Shown here one piece after another: positions 51,849 to 60,255 of a DNA stretch of 64,000 nucleotides (the first letter of the stretch is position 1; each line of letters begins with the position of its first letter). The DNA lies in the NCBI RefSeq assembly GCF_025567525.1, contig NZ_JAOQJY010000004.1, forward strand, positions 124,001 through 188,000. Reading direction: 5' to 3'. The notes beneath the pieces were generated by a model. It saw only the letters and a list, made by a program, of their open reading frames with translations, did not search any database and was not told the DNA's origin. A program made the translations under genes and the position numbers. Origin of the DNA: Gallintestinimicrobium propionicum (GTDB lineage: Bacteria > Bacillota > Clostridia > Lachnospirales > Lachnospiraceae).

Positions 51849-54203
51849 TCAAATAAACAAATGGCCAACCTGATATACCAGAAACGCCGCTATCCAGGCG
51901 ATCACGCACTGTCCGACCACGACAAATACCGCCCATTTTCCGCCAAGCTCCCGACGAATCGAAGCAATCGCCGCCACACAGGGCGTATACAGCAGGCAGA
52001 ACACCAGAAGGCTCGCAGCAGAAAGCGGCGTCAGAACCGTCTGCAGCGACCCGGTGGAACCAAACAACACGGAAAGCGTCGAAACCACGCTTTCCTTTGC
52101 CATAAATCCGGTGATCAGCGCCGTGGAGATCCGCCAGTCTCCAAAGCCCATGGGTGCAAACAAAAATGCAAGGCTTCCGGCAGCCAGCGCAAGTATACTG
52201 TCTTTCGAATCCGCTGCAATGTTCAGATGCAGGTCAAAGGTCTGCAAAAACCAGATCACCAGCGTTGCCATGAAAATAACGGTAAAGGCCCGCTGCAGAA
52301 AATCCTTTGCCTTGTCCCAGAGCAGATGTCCAACATTTTTGGCTCCCGGCATCCGATAGTTTGGCAGCTCCATGACAAAGGGAACCGCTTCTCCCTGAAA
52401 CAGCGTCCCACGCATGAAAAGTGCCATCAAAATCCCGATCACAATTCCGCCAAAATACAGTGCAATCATCACAAGTGCCCCGTGTTTCGGGAAAAATGCC
52501 GCTGTGAAAAACGCATAAATCGGCAGCTTTGCAGAACAGCTCATAAAAGGCGTCAGCAAAATCGTCATTTTCCGGTCCCGGGCAGAGGGCAGTGTCCGAC
52601 TCGCCATAACGCCCGGCACGGTACATCCAAACCCAACCAGCATCGGCACAATGCTTCTGCCGGAAAGACCGATTTTGCGCAGCAGCTTGTCCATCACAAA
52701 CGCAACCCGCGCCATATATCCACTGTCCTCCAACAGCGACAAAAAGAAAAACAGCGTCACAATGATGGGCAGAAAGCTCAGCACGCTTCCAACACCGTTA
52801 AAAATACCGTCCATCACAAGGGAATGAATCACATCGTTTACGTTCCACGCTGTCATGTGCGCATCCACCCAGCTTCCAAGCGCCGTAATCCCTGCATCGA
52901 GCAGATCTGACAGGCCTGATCCGATTACGCTGAAAGTCAGGAAAAACACCAGTGCCATAATGCCTGCAAAGCACGGAAGCGCCGTATATTTTCCCGTTAA
53001 AATCCGGTCGATTTTCTGACTGCGGATATGTTCTTTACTCTCTTTGGGGCGAATCACCGTTTCGTCGCACACCTTTTCGATAAAATCAAACCGCATGTGC
53101 GCAATCGCAGCGGCACGGTCCAGCCCCCGCTCTGCTTCCATCTGGCAGATGATATGTTCCAGGGTTTCCTTTTCATTTTCATCCAGCTTCAGGCTATCCC
53201 GGATCAGGACATCTCCCTCTGCAAGCTTGGAAGCTGCAAACCGCACCGGAATCTCCGCTTCTTTTGCATGATCTTCAATAAAATGCATGATCGCATGCAG
53301 ACACCGATGCACGGCACCGCCGTCTTCCTCACTGTCGCAAAAATCCACCCGTCCGGGGCGCTCCTGATACTTTGCCACATGAACCGCATGGGAAATCAGC
53401 TCTTCAATGCCTTCGTTTTTGGCTGCGGAAATCGGAACAACCGGAATGCCCAGAAGCGCCTCCATCTGATTAACCAGAATGGAACCGCCGTTTTCCCGCA
53501 CCTCATCCATCATATTAAGCGCCAGCACCATCGGGATATCCAGCTCCATCAGCTGCATCGTCAAATAAAGGTTCCGTTCGATATTTGTCGCATCCACGAT
53601 ATTGATAATTCCTTTTGGGTGCTCCTCCAGCAGAAAGTTTCTCGTCACAACCTCTTCGCTGGAATAGGGGGACATCGAATAAATGCCCGGCAGATCCGTT
53701 ACCAGCGTATTTTCCTGTCCACGGATCTGACCGTCCTTTCGGTCTACCGTAACACCCGGAAAGTTTCCAACATGCTGATTTGAGCCGGTCAGCTGATTAA
53801 AAAGTGTCGTTTTTCCGCAGTTCTGGTTGCCGGCAAGGGCAAACGTCAGTACCTCCTGATCCGGCAGCGGATCTTCCTTTTCCTTATCGTGATATTTTCC
53901 CTCTTCTCCCAGACCCGGATGCGGAATCGGCTTCCCCATCTGCCGGGAAGTCTCAGGACAGACGTCCCGCACATTCTCTATTTCAATTTTCTCCGCATCT
54001 GCCAGACGCAGCGTCAGTTCATAGCTGTGAATCCGCAGCTCCATCGGATCGCCCATGGGCGCATATTTCACCATCGTCACGTCGCCCTGCGGAATCAGTC
54101 CCATATCCAGAAAGTGCTGCCGAAGCGCACCCTTTCCTCCGACCGATTTAATTGTAGCTGTTTTTCCAATTGGTAATTCTCGTAATGTCATGTTTTCTCT
54201 CAT
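51849..54203 (-). CDS. feoB: FeoA-FeoB fusion, ferrous iron transporter
   Basis: 784 residues. Residues 1-80 are an SH3-like FeoA domain (TLRELPIGKTATIKSVGG through MELRIHSYELTLRL). After a linker comes the FeoB G domain: G1 GNQNCGKT (125-132), G3 DLPG (170-173), G4 NMMD (230-233). The membrane part holds the Gate motifs, including GFGCTVPGVMASRT and MSCSAKLPIYAFFTAAFF. It imports Fe2+, important in anoxic gut conditions. The ATG at 54203 or the one four codons later (54191) may be used. It is usual for Clostridia to fuse FeoA to FeoB. Confidence 0.95.
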   Translation of the reverse strand: MRENMTLRELPIGKTATIKSVGGKGALRQHFLDMGLIPQGDVTMVKYAPMGDPMELRIHSYELTLRLADAEKIEIENVRDVCPETSRQMGKPIPHPGLGEEGKYHDKEKEDPLPDQEVLTFALAGNQNCGKTTLFNQLTGSNQHVGNFPGVTVDRKDGQIRGQENTLVTDLPGIYSMSPYSSEEVVTRNFLLEEHPKGIINIVDATNIERNLYLTMQLMELDIPMVLALNMMDEVRENGGSILVNQMEALLGIPVVPISAAKNEGIEELISHAVHVAKYQERPGRVDFCDSEEDGGAVHRCLHAIMHFIEDHAKEAEIPVRFAASKLAEGDVLIRDSLKLDENEKETLEHIICQMEAERGLDRAAAIAHMRFDFIEKVCDETVIRPKESKEHIRSQKIDRILTGKYTALPCFAGIMALVFFLTFSVIGSGLSDLLDAGITALGSWVDAHMTAWNVNDVIHSLVMDGIFNGVGSVLSFLPIIVTLFFFLSLLEDSGYMARVAFVMDKLLRKIGLSGRSIVPMLVGFGCTVPGVMASRTLPSARDRKMTILLTPFMSCSAKLPIYAFFTAAFFPKHGALVMIALYFGGIVIGILMALFMRGTLFQGEAVPFVMELPNYRMPGAKNVGHLLWDKAKDFLQRAFTVIFMATLVIWFLQTFDLHLNIAADSKDSILALAAGSLAFLFAPMGFGDWRISTALITGFMAKESVVSTLSVLFGSTGSLQTVLTPLSAASLLVFCLLYTPCVAAIASIRRELGGKWAVFVVVGQCVIAWIAAFLVYQVGHLFI

Positions 54204-54500
54204 TTCCGCGCACGCTTTTTACAATCTTTCTCCCGTGTGCCTTACTTTCGACTGTCAGTCATGCAAGAACGCTGACTCTCTTGCGCTCTCGCTCGCTCAC
54301 GAGCCCGCGCTGACGCGCTTTACCGCCTGCTACGCAGGCTGCTCGTTCGCTAATGGCACGAGAAAAACAAATGCCGCCTTCGGCGTCGCTTGTTTTTCTT
54401 TCGTGCTCATTATATCGTGAGCATAGCTCACTCAATAATTTCGCCGTTCGCGATGAGCAGGCTTCGCCTGTTCCCGCTCTCTTGCGCTCATTATATCATA
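54204..54500 (-). promoter_or_regulatory. Structured feoB leader with extended -10 promoter
   Basis: The gap holds several hairpins: a long one at 54357-54405 (AGAAAAACAA/TTGTTTTTCT around CGCC-TTCG-GGCG), GCCTGCTACGCAGGC near 54325-54339 and a GCAGGC..GCCTG hairpin near 54459-54474. On the minus strand TGATATAAT (54490-54498) is a good extended -10, and a second GATATAATGAG occurs at 54406-54415. A leader of about 280 nt would carry all the hairpins. I see no clear Fur box. Confidence 0.5.
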
Positions 54501-54660
54501 CTTCTATTCACTGATTCTACAAATAAACTGTTCTTTTATATACTCTCGGAAGGATTCCGCCTTCCATCATGAGCTTGCAGAAGTCAGCAAAGTTAATAAG
54601 CGCCAAATTCCACTCTGTTTCGCAGAATTTGACGCTTCTCATTTTCGATTTTCTTCGAAT
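54501..54660 (-). terminator. codB downstream hairpin and plain spacer
   Basis: GAATTTGACGCTT (54625-54637) and AAGCGCCAAATTC (54598-54610) form a 13-bp stem with one G-T pair about 25 nt after the codB stop; the tail is T-poor. The rest of the stretch to 54500 shows nothing. Confidence 0.5.
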
Positions 54661-55911
54661 TTATTTCTTCTTCCGTTCTACCAGTTCGCCAACGAGGTAG
54701 CATACCGCTGCAATAACCATACCGTTGACAGAAGCGATGCCCCACGGAACCAGATTTGCAACAGCCGCGCCGATGAGGACACCTGCGATTGCGAACCAGT
54801 TGACCTGTCTGGGAATCACATCCCATTTTTCGTATTCTTCTTTATGGCAGAAATAGCCAAGTACAACAATCATGCCAACCGGAGGCAGTGTGCAGTTTAA
54901 GATATTCAGCCAGCCGACAAAATTGTTGTACAGCCATACCGCGGTTACGGTTCCCAGAATACCGGAAATTACAACCATCGGACGTTTACGCACTTTTGTG
55001 ATATTGGACAGTCCAAGACCTGCGGTATAAAGCGCATTATCATTGGTTGTCCAGATATTTAAGCCCAGGACGATAATCGCAAATACCGTCAGGTTCAGCG
55101 CAACCATAACTTCAAAAATATCGTTTCCGCCTACATAAACGCCGCTGAACGCGCCGAAGCAAAACATCAGACTGTTGCCGATAAAGAATGCGACTACTGT
55201 GACGATAACGGACTGCAGCGCCGTTTTGGAAAATCTTGCAAAGTTCGGAGTTGCCGTACCGCCGCTGACAAACGAACCGATGACCAATCCGGCGCCTGCA
55301 ATGACGCTCATACCCTGGCTTTCTGCAAATTTTTCAGCCAGCGGAACGTCACCGGTTTTGACCGCCATTACCATCGCCGTAATGCCGAGAATTGCGATCA
55401 GCGGAACGGAAATATAGCTGACGATGGTCATCGCCTTAATTCCGAAAAATGCGGAACCGGTCATGCAAATGCCGGCAATCGCAACGAGCAAATAAGGCAG
55501 CCAGGGATTTTCCGGAGCGATCAGTTTTGCAACCGGAATTGCAAACATCGCAACACCTACGCCAAACCATCCGATCTGGGTAAAGCTGGTCAGCACAGAC
55601 GGCAAATAGGAGCCCTTTGCACCGAAGGAATGCTGTGCCAGCAGATCCAGGGAAAGTCCGGTTTTGGCACCGACATAAGCCAGAGAGCCGGTATAAATTG
55701 CAAGAATGATACCTCCCAGGATCAGGGAACCGATAAAGCCGGACAGGTCAAGGCTGTCACCCAGCGTCTGTCCCGTCCACATGCTGGCTGAAAAAAACGT
55801 AAAGCCAAGCATGATCATAAACATTGTCAGCAGCCTGCGCCGTGCAAACTGAGGCACCGGCTGCAGGGAATAATCGTGGTCTTCTACCTTGGTTTCTTTT
55901 GCATTACTCAT
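54661..55911 (-). CDS. codB: Cytosine permease-like NCS1 transporter (CodB)
   Basis: 416 residues, about twelve membrane segments. The N-terminal PVPQFARRRLLTMFMIMLGFTFFSASMWTGQTLG and the SFTQIGWFGVGVAMFAIPVAKLI block match nucleobase-cation-symport-1 cytosine permeases. It should import cytosine or a related base with a cation. There is no codA deaminase next to it; instead it is the last gene behind TetR and a DUF6062 protein, 23 nt from the latter. The substrate is thus open. Confidence 0.87.
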   Translation of the reverse strand: MSNAKETKVEDHDYSLQPVPQFARRRLLTMFMIMLGFTFFSASMWTGQTLGDSLDLSGFIGSLILGGIILAIYTGSLAYVGAKTGLSLDLLAQHSFGAKGSYLPSVLTSFTQIGWFGVGVAMFAIPVAKLIAPENPWLPYLLVAIAGICMTGSAFFGIKAMTIVSYISVPLIAILGITAMVMAVKTGDVPLAEKFAESQGMSVIAGAGLVIGSFVSGGTATPNFARFSKTALQSVIVTVVAFFIGNSLMFCFGAFSGVYVGGNDIFEVMVALNLTVFAIIVLGLNIWTTNDNALYTAGLGLSNITKVRKRPMVVISGILGTVTAVWLYNNFVGWLNILNCTLPPVGMIVVLGYFCHKEEYEKWDVIPRQVNWFAIAGVLIGAAVANLVPWGIASVNGMVIAAVCYLVGELVERKKK

Positions 55912-55934
55912 GTCTTTTCTCTCATTTCTCCTGT

Positions 55935-56693
55935 CTATTTATTCATTTTATAAACCGGATCGGCCGGGTAACCGCCCCGGATATTCTGCATTCCGCGCTG
56001 TATGGCATCTTTGGAATTTTTCCAATCCGCGTCCTTGTTCTGGTAATCGAATTTTTCAATCAGCCAGTCCACATCTGCGCTCATACGCTCCATATTTTTC
56101 TGCATGATCTCGAAAATTTCCGGGAAAAAGGTCTCTTTTTCCTTCTCCGACAGTCTGGTATCCGCGCTGCTGCAAAGCTCCCCAAAATGATGCAGGCAAA
56201 AGCCCTTACTCTTTGCAATCCGTGCTTTGAAATCCGGGTCTTTTTCATATAAATAGAAAAAAGTGTCCAGATAGCGCTCGTATTCTTTTTGGAAACGGTC
56301 GCAGATATAGCAGGTGCTTTCCTTTTTCTGCACCCAGTCTGCCACGGAGTTCTTCGGTGCAATTTTGCGCAGCTTGTCCCCCATCGACTGCTTCTGCGGC
56401 CTGAAATGCCTGAATTCGCCATCCATTTCGGACAGCAGCTTTTTATAGTAGGTTTTTAAAATCCAGCCATTGCCAAGGGTGTTGCCGTAATCGAACATTT
56501 TTTTCATGTGCGTGCGGCAAAATCCTTCCCGGTCTGTATCCTCACGGACATCGCTCTCCATGTACGAAGCGCAGGAGCCAAGCACAAAATCCATCAGATC
56601 CTGCTCTACATTCCGCTCGATATAACAAAAAGGGCACTCATCGCCCGCATTTACCGCATCATTCAGCGGTATCGTATAAAGCTTTTCTTTCAC
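55935..56693 (-). CDS. DUF6062 family protein, cysteine/histidine-rich
   Basis: 252 residues of soluble protein. Four cysteine/histidine motifs are seen: CPFC near the start (21-24), FCRTHM, CYICDR and FCLHHFGEL. The arrangement suggests two treble-type metal sites, perhaps zinc. The family is common in Clostridia without known function. It lies between a TetR gene (33 nt) and codB (23 nt) in one transcript, suggesting a role in regulated nucleobase uptake. Confidence 0.8.
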   Translation of the reverse strand: MKEKLYTIPLNDAVNAGDECPFCYIERNVEQDLMDFVLGSCASYMESDVREDTDREGFCRTHMKKMFDYGNTLGNGWILKTYYKKLLSEMDGEFRHFRPQKQSMGDKLRKIAPKNSVADWVQKKESTCYICDRFQKEYERYLDTFFYLYEKDPDFKARIAKSKGFCLHHFGELCSSADTRLSEKEKETFFPEIFEIMQKNMERMSADVDWLIEKFDYQNKDADWKNSKDAIQRGMQNIRGGYPADPVYKMNK

Positions 56694-56726
56694 TATTCTT
56701 CCTCCATTCCGCAGCTGCTTGCGCCT

Positions 56727-57335
56727 TTAAGTCTCTTTTATGGTCATCCGCCGCAGCGTGTCCAGATAAGCGCAGATCTCTGCAAAAAGCTTCTCCGGGG
56801 AAAAATCGTAGCGCTCCGACATCTCATCGGTCAGCCCGTCGATCGTATAGCGCACCATTTTTGTCACACGCACAGAATCCCCGTATGGTGCAAAAATGCT
56901 GTAATCTGCCTGCATGCTGTATGCCCGCAGCCGATCCTCGTAATCCAGCTTCTTTTCCGCGATCCGCTCCACCGCTTCCGTATTCTCTTCTTTTACCGCA
57001 ACATCCAGAAACCGCTGCATATACGGATAAAGCTTCATCACCTGCATCCGCGCCTGTTCCATCTGCTTTGTCAGGGCAAAATAATCCGTTTCGGAACGTT
57101 TTACCTCTCTGGAAAGCTCCAACAACATAAAGCGCGCGCTGTAGTCAAACAGAAATCCGTACAGCCCCAGTTTACTTCCAAAATAATGAAAAAGCAGTCC
57201 CTTACTGATCCCCGCCTCCTTTACGATCTCATCCGTGCTGGCGTGTCGATAGCCGCCCCTGGAAAAAATCTTCAGAGATGCGTTGATCATCCGGTCCTGC
57301 TTTTCCTGTTTCAAATCAAAAAATTTATCATTCAT
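56727..57335 (-). CDS. TetR family regulator
   Basis: 202 residues. The N-terminal helix-turn-helix QDRMINASLKIFSRGGYRHASTDEIVKEAGISKGLLFHYFGSKLGLY is a clear TetR DNA-binding domain; the C-terminal part is the variable ligand domain. It heads the DUF6062-codB operon and probably represses it. It is divergent from the acidic membrane protein at 57.5 kb, whose promoter lies in the same 178-nt gap. Confidence 0.93.
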   Translation of the reverse strand: MNDKFFDLKQEKQDRMINASLKIFSRGGYRHASTDEIVKEAGISKGLLFHYFGSKLGLYGFLFDYSARFMLLELSREVKRSETDYFALTKQMEQARMQVMKLYPYMQRFLDVAVKEENTEAVERIAEKKLDYEDRLRAYSMQADYSIFAPYGDSVRVTKMVRYTIDGLTDEMSERYDFSPEKLFAEICAYLDTLRRMTIKET

Positions 57336-57373
57336 GTGTCTGTCCCCGCGTCATTGACTTTCTGAGTCGTTTC

Positions 57374-57402
57374 ATTCTATCATACCTGCAGGGTCACTTC
57401 AA
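57374..57402 (-). promoter_or_regulatory. Promoter of tetR-DUF6062-codB
   Basis: Minus strand TTGAAG (57397-57402), 17 nt, TAGAAT (57374-57379) with an extended TG. Confidence 0.72.
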
Positions 57403-57430
57403 TGTTAAGTTTATAGATTTTTCATACATA

Positions 57431-57459
57431 CTGACCTTTTCATTTTCATAAAATAGTAT
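57431..57459 (+). promoter_or_regulatory. Possible promoter of the acidic membrane protein
   Basis: CTGACC (57431-57436), 17 nt, TAGTAT (57454-57459), about 55 nt from the start codon. Confidence 0.4.
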
Positions 57460-57513
57460 TAAAATGAGAGAAATAAGTAACCATATTCTGGTATATGTAT
57501 GGAGGGCATTATT

Positions 57514-58251
57514 ATGGCTAAAAAATTAGGAAAACTTTTCACTCTCGCAGTTACCGCCGGCACCGCTGCTGCCGCTGCTTATTATTATCTCCAGAATAAA
57601 AAAGCCGCAGTGCAGGAAGCTCCGGAAGAAGAGGATGATTTCGAAAAAGACCCAGAGGATGACTTTGACGACACCGATTTCACGGACGATGATTTCGTTG
57701 ATGAAAGCGAGCATCCGGAGGAAGCCAAAGAAGAAGCAAAAGAAGACACTCCCGTCTTTTCTTCCGAAACGAAAGAGGACGGGCATACCTATGTGACCCT
57801 GGACTTAAAGGCTGCTCAGGATAAGGCTGTCCAGCTGCGCGACACTGTTTTCAATAAAGTCGGCGACACCGTTTCCAGAATCAAAAACAGCAGCGAATAC
57901 GAAACCGTAACCGGCAAGATCAACGAAACGGTCGACAAGGTTCGCAGCAACGAAGATGTACAGGCTGTCGAGGAAGCCGCTCACACTGCTGCCGGCGCTG
58001 CAAAGCAGGCCGGAAGTGCTGCCGCTGATCTGGCCAAAGACGCCGCCCGCTACGTAGCAGACAAGGTTCACACCACTGTAGCCGAAGCTGCTGCAGAGGC
58101 AAAGGAGGCTGCAGAGGCAATTGCAGAGGAAGAGGCTGCAAAGGAGGCTTCCGCTGCTCCGGCGACCGATGCTCCAAAAGCTGAGGAAACCTCCGGCGAT
58201 GTAAAGACTGAGGAAACCGCTTCCGAATCCGATGCTCCGGCGGCAGAATAA
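57514..58251 (+). CDS. Membrane-anchored acidic, alanine-rich protein of unknown function
   Basis: 245 residues from the ATG at 57514, preceded by GGAGGG. A basic start and one short hydrophobic segment (LFTLAVTAGTAAAAAYYYLQ) are followed by a strongly acidic region (EEEDDFEKDPEDDFDDTDFT). A long helical Ala/Glu/Lys part with repeats like DTVSRIKNSSEYETVTGKI then runs into a final Ala/Glu tail. The layout recalls YtxH-type stress proteins, but I see no decisive motif. Single-gene unit. Confidence 0.8.
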   Translation: MAKKLGKLFTLAVTAGTAAAAAYYYLQNKKAAVQEAPEEEDDFEKDPEDDFDDTDFTDDDFVDESEHPEEAKEEAKEDTPVFSSETKEDGHTYVTLDLKAAQDKAVQLRDTVFNKVGDTVSRIKNSSEYETVTGKINETVDKVRSNEDVQAVEEAAHTAAGAAKQAGSAAADLAKDAARYVADKVHTTVAEAAAEAKEAAEAIAEEEAAKEASAAPATDAPKAEETSGDVKTEETASESDAPAAE

Positions 58252-58289
58252 ACAGCTGTAAACGAATACTGGGATTTGAAACGAACGCG

Positions 58290-58325
58290 CCTCCGGCTGA
58301 ACAAGTTCTCGTTACAACGGAGGCT
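58290..58325 (+). terminator. Hairpin after the acidic protein gene
   Basis: GCCTCCG and CGGAGGC form a 7-bp stem about 40 nt after the stop. There is no T-run, so it may only stabilise the transcript end. Confidence 0.35.
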
Positions 58326-58332
58326 GACAACT

Positions 58333-58380
58333 AAAAAACGAGGCTATCCTGCAGTCATAAACTGATGGGATAGCCTCGTT
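58333..58380 (-). terminator. Terminator of the NSS transporter gene
   Basis: AACGAGGCTATCC (58337-58349) and GGATAGCCTCGTT (58368-58380) form a 13-bp stem. On the minus strand it ends in CGTTTTTT, fit to stop the NSS transcript; it also faces the plus-strand gene. The stretch 58381-58516 shows nothing. Confidence 0.8.
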
Positions 58381-58516
58381 CTCATTTCTAATAAGCCATG
58401 TCTTTCCTATCTGCCTTGCCCCTGTGACCAAAAGTGCCTTTCTTCCTACAAGCAGCTTGCCTGTAGCCAACAAACAGTGGCAGCGCTCCCTGGACCCCTA
58501 TTACAGCACAAAATTC

Positions 58517-59917
58517 TTACGCAATCCTATTCAACAGTCCCGTTGAGGTCAAAAACAGGATCAGCATCACAACCGGCACGACGTATTTGATCATAAAACG
58601 ATACAGCTTCGCCCTTGTAAAGCGCTCACCGTTTTTCTCCACCTCACCAACGATCCAGTCCGGGCCAATCACCCAGCCGATCAGGATGCTCGTCAGCAAG
58701 GAAATAAACGGCATCAAAAAGCTGTTGCTGATATAGTCCATCACATCGAGCAGCTGTCCGGTGGAACCGTTTGGCAACGGCAGTTCAAAGTAAAGTACGT
58801 TGTAGCCAAGGCAGATCAGCACCGCCGTTACCAGCGAATAAACGCCGATCAGTCCACACATCTTTTTGCGTGTCCGATGAAATACTTCCATACAGTTTGC
58901 AACCAGCGTTTCCATAACGGATACACACGATGTCAGCGCCGCAAAGCCCATCATCAGGAAAAAGGCGATTGCCACGATTCTTCCTGCGCCTCCCATCGCC
59001 GTAAAAACCTTCGGCAGCGAAATGAAAATCAGGCTGGGACCGGACGCCATGCCCTCTTTTCCAAGGAACACATAAACCGCAGGCAGAATCATCATTCCAG
59101 CGAGGAATGCAACTCCTGTATCAAAAATTTCGATCTGGCTCGTCGTTTTATTTAAGTCCACGTCATCTTTTACATAGGAACCATAAGTCACCATGATGCC
59201 CATCGAAACACTCAGGGAGAAAAACAGCTGGCTCATCGCATCCAGCAAAATCTCCAGAAACCGTTTCACCGTCAGTCCATGAAAATCCGGCAGCAGATAA
59301 ATCGCCAGTCCCTGCATTCCCGTCCGAACCGTACCGTCCTCCCCTTCTGCCGACAGCGTCAGGGAAAAAATCGCAATCGCCACAATCAAAACAACCAGCA
59401 CCGGCATAATAAAGCTCGAAACCTTTTCGATTCCCTTTTCCACACCACCGTAAACGACCGCTGCTGTCAGCGCCAGAAACAGAAGCATAAACACGATCGG
59501 GGCTGCCTTTGACGTGATAAACGAAGTGAAATATCCGTCCTGTGCAGGCACATTGTCCCCAGATACCAGGTATTCCACAAAATATTTCGTAATCCAGCCG
59601 CCGATGACCGAATAATAGGTCATAATCAGCACCGGGACCAGAAACGTCAGATATCCCAGAAATTTCCACTTCGGACAAATCGCAGCAAATGCATTCAGCG
59701 CATTTTTCTTTGTTTTCCTCCCGATCGCCACATCCGTTGTCAAAAGAACAAAACCAAATGTCAACACCAGCACCAGATAAATAAGCAGAAACAGTCCGCC
59801 GCCGTCCTTTGCACATAAATAAGGAAAACGCCAAATATTTCCGACACCTACCGCACTCCCCGCCGCAGCCAGCACAAATCCGATTGAGCCGCTGAAGCTC
59901 CCTTTTTTCTCTTTCAT
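58517..59917 (-). CDS. Sodium-dependent NSS-family transporter
   Basis: 466 residues from the ATG at 59917, preceded by GGAGGAGAG; an upstream ATG at 59962 is less well placed. The opening FSGSIGFVLAAAGSAVGVGNIWRFPYL is the conserved neurotransmitter:sodium symporter first helix with the unwound sodium/substrate segment. About eleven to twelve membrane segments follow. Bacterial NSS proteins import amino acids such as leucine, tryptophan or methionine with Na+. The substrate cannot be assigned. Confidence 0.9.
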   Translation of the reverse strand: MKEKKGSFSGSIGFVLAAAGSAVGVGNIWRFPYLCAKDGGGLFLLIYLVLVLTFGFVLLTTDVAIGRKTKKNALNAFAAICPKWKFLGYLTFLVPVLIMTYYSVIGGWITKYFVEYLVSGDNVPAQDGYFTSFITSKAAPIVFMLLFLALTAAVVYGGVEKGIEKVSSFIMPVLVVLIVAIAIFSLTLSAEGEDGTVRTGMQGLAIYLLPDFHGLTVKRFLEILLDAMSQLFFSLSVSMGIMVTYGSYVKDDVDLNKTTSQIEIFDTGVAFLAGMMILPAVYVFLGKEGMASGPSLIFISLPKVFTAMGGAGRIVAIAFFLMMGFAALTSCVSVMETLVANCMEVFHRTRKKMCGLIGVYSLVTAVLICLGYNVLYFELPLPNGSTGQLLDVMDYISNSFLMPFISLLTSILIGWVIGPDWIVGEVEKNGERFTRAKLYRFMIKYVVPVVMLILFLTSTGLLNRIA

Positions 59918-60003
59918 TCTCTCCTCCGTTCCGTATTTCTTCCAAACCGCTTTGACATTCAAAACCGCAGGAATCCCCCGTTTTCCCTGCGATTATCACT
60001 GTC

Positions 60004-60029
60004 GTTGCAGCATGTTGCAGCATGTTGGG
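60004..60029. repeat. Short direct repeats ahead of the NSS gene
   Basis: GTTGCAGCAT occurs twice in tandem followed by GTTG. It lies about 90 nt before the NSS start and could be a regulator site; a nearby minus-strand GATAAT at about 59990 might be the -10. The rest of the 338-nt gap holds a terminator and hairpins listed separately. Confidence 0.35.
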
Positions 60030-60049
60030 CAGCTACACCTTTTTCGCGC

Positions 60050-60092
60050 AAAAACCCCGACAGAAACTTTTCATCAGGCTTCTGCCGGGGGG
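60050..60092 (-). terminator. Terminator downstream of the mannosidase gene
   Basis: CCCCGACAGAAA (60055-60066) pairs with TTCTGCCGGGG (60080-60090) and on the minus strand a run of T follows. Confidence 0.75.
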
Positions 60093-60114
60093 TTATGTTT
60101 TCAGATGAGTCTTA

Positions 60115-60246
60115 GTGTGAAAAATAAGCGTGATCGCTTATTTTTCACACAGCTATTTGTGCCGCAGGCGTCACAAAGTAGCTATGATCGCAGAGCCGAA
60201 CTGGACGTTCGCCTCGCGATTCCTTCGGCGCAAAGCGCCTGCGGAA
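60115..60246. repeat. Hairpin cluster 3' of the mannosidase gene
   Basis: A perfect 16-bp stem, GTGTGAAAAATAAGCG with CGCTTATTTTTCACAC (60115-60150, loop TGAT), then AGCTA..TAGCT (60151-60184), then an imperfect ATTCC..GGCGC/GCGCC..GGAAT hairpin (60219-60246). No coding frame. Confidence 0.6.
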
Positions 60247-60255
60247 TGGAGGATT

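Noticed and set aside
51843..52910. A 355-codon plus-strand frame opposite feoB
   Set aside because: Very basic and repetitive composition opposite the FeoB membrane domain; no motif.
54055..54420. A plus-strand frame of 121 codons running through the feoB leader
   Set aside because: Half is antisense to feoA and the rest follows the hairpins; no ribosome site.
54204..54500. A Fur-binding site ahead of feoB
   Set aside because: No stretch resembling the GATAATGATTATC inverted repeat is present near either -10.
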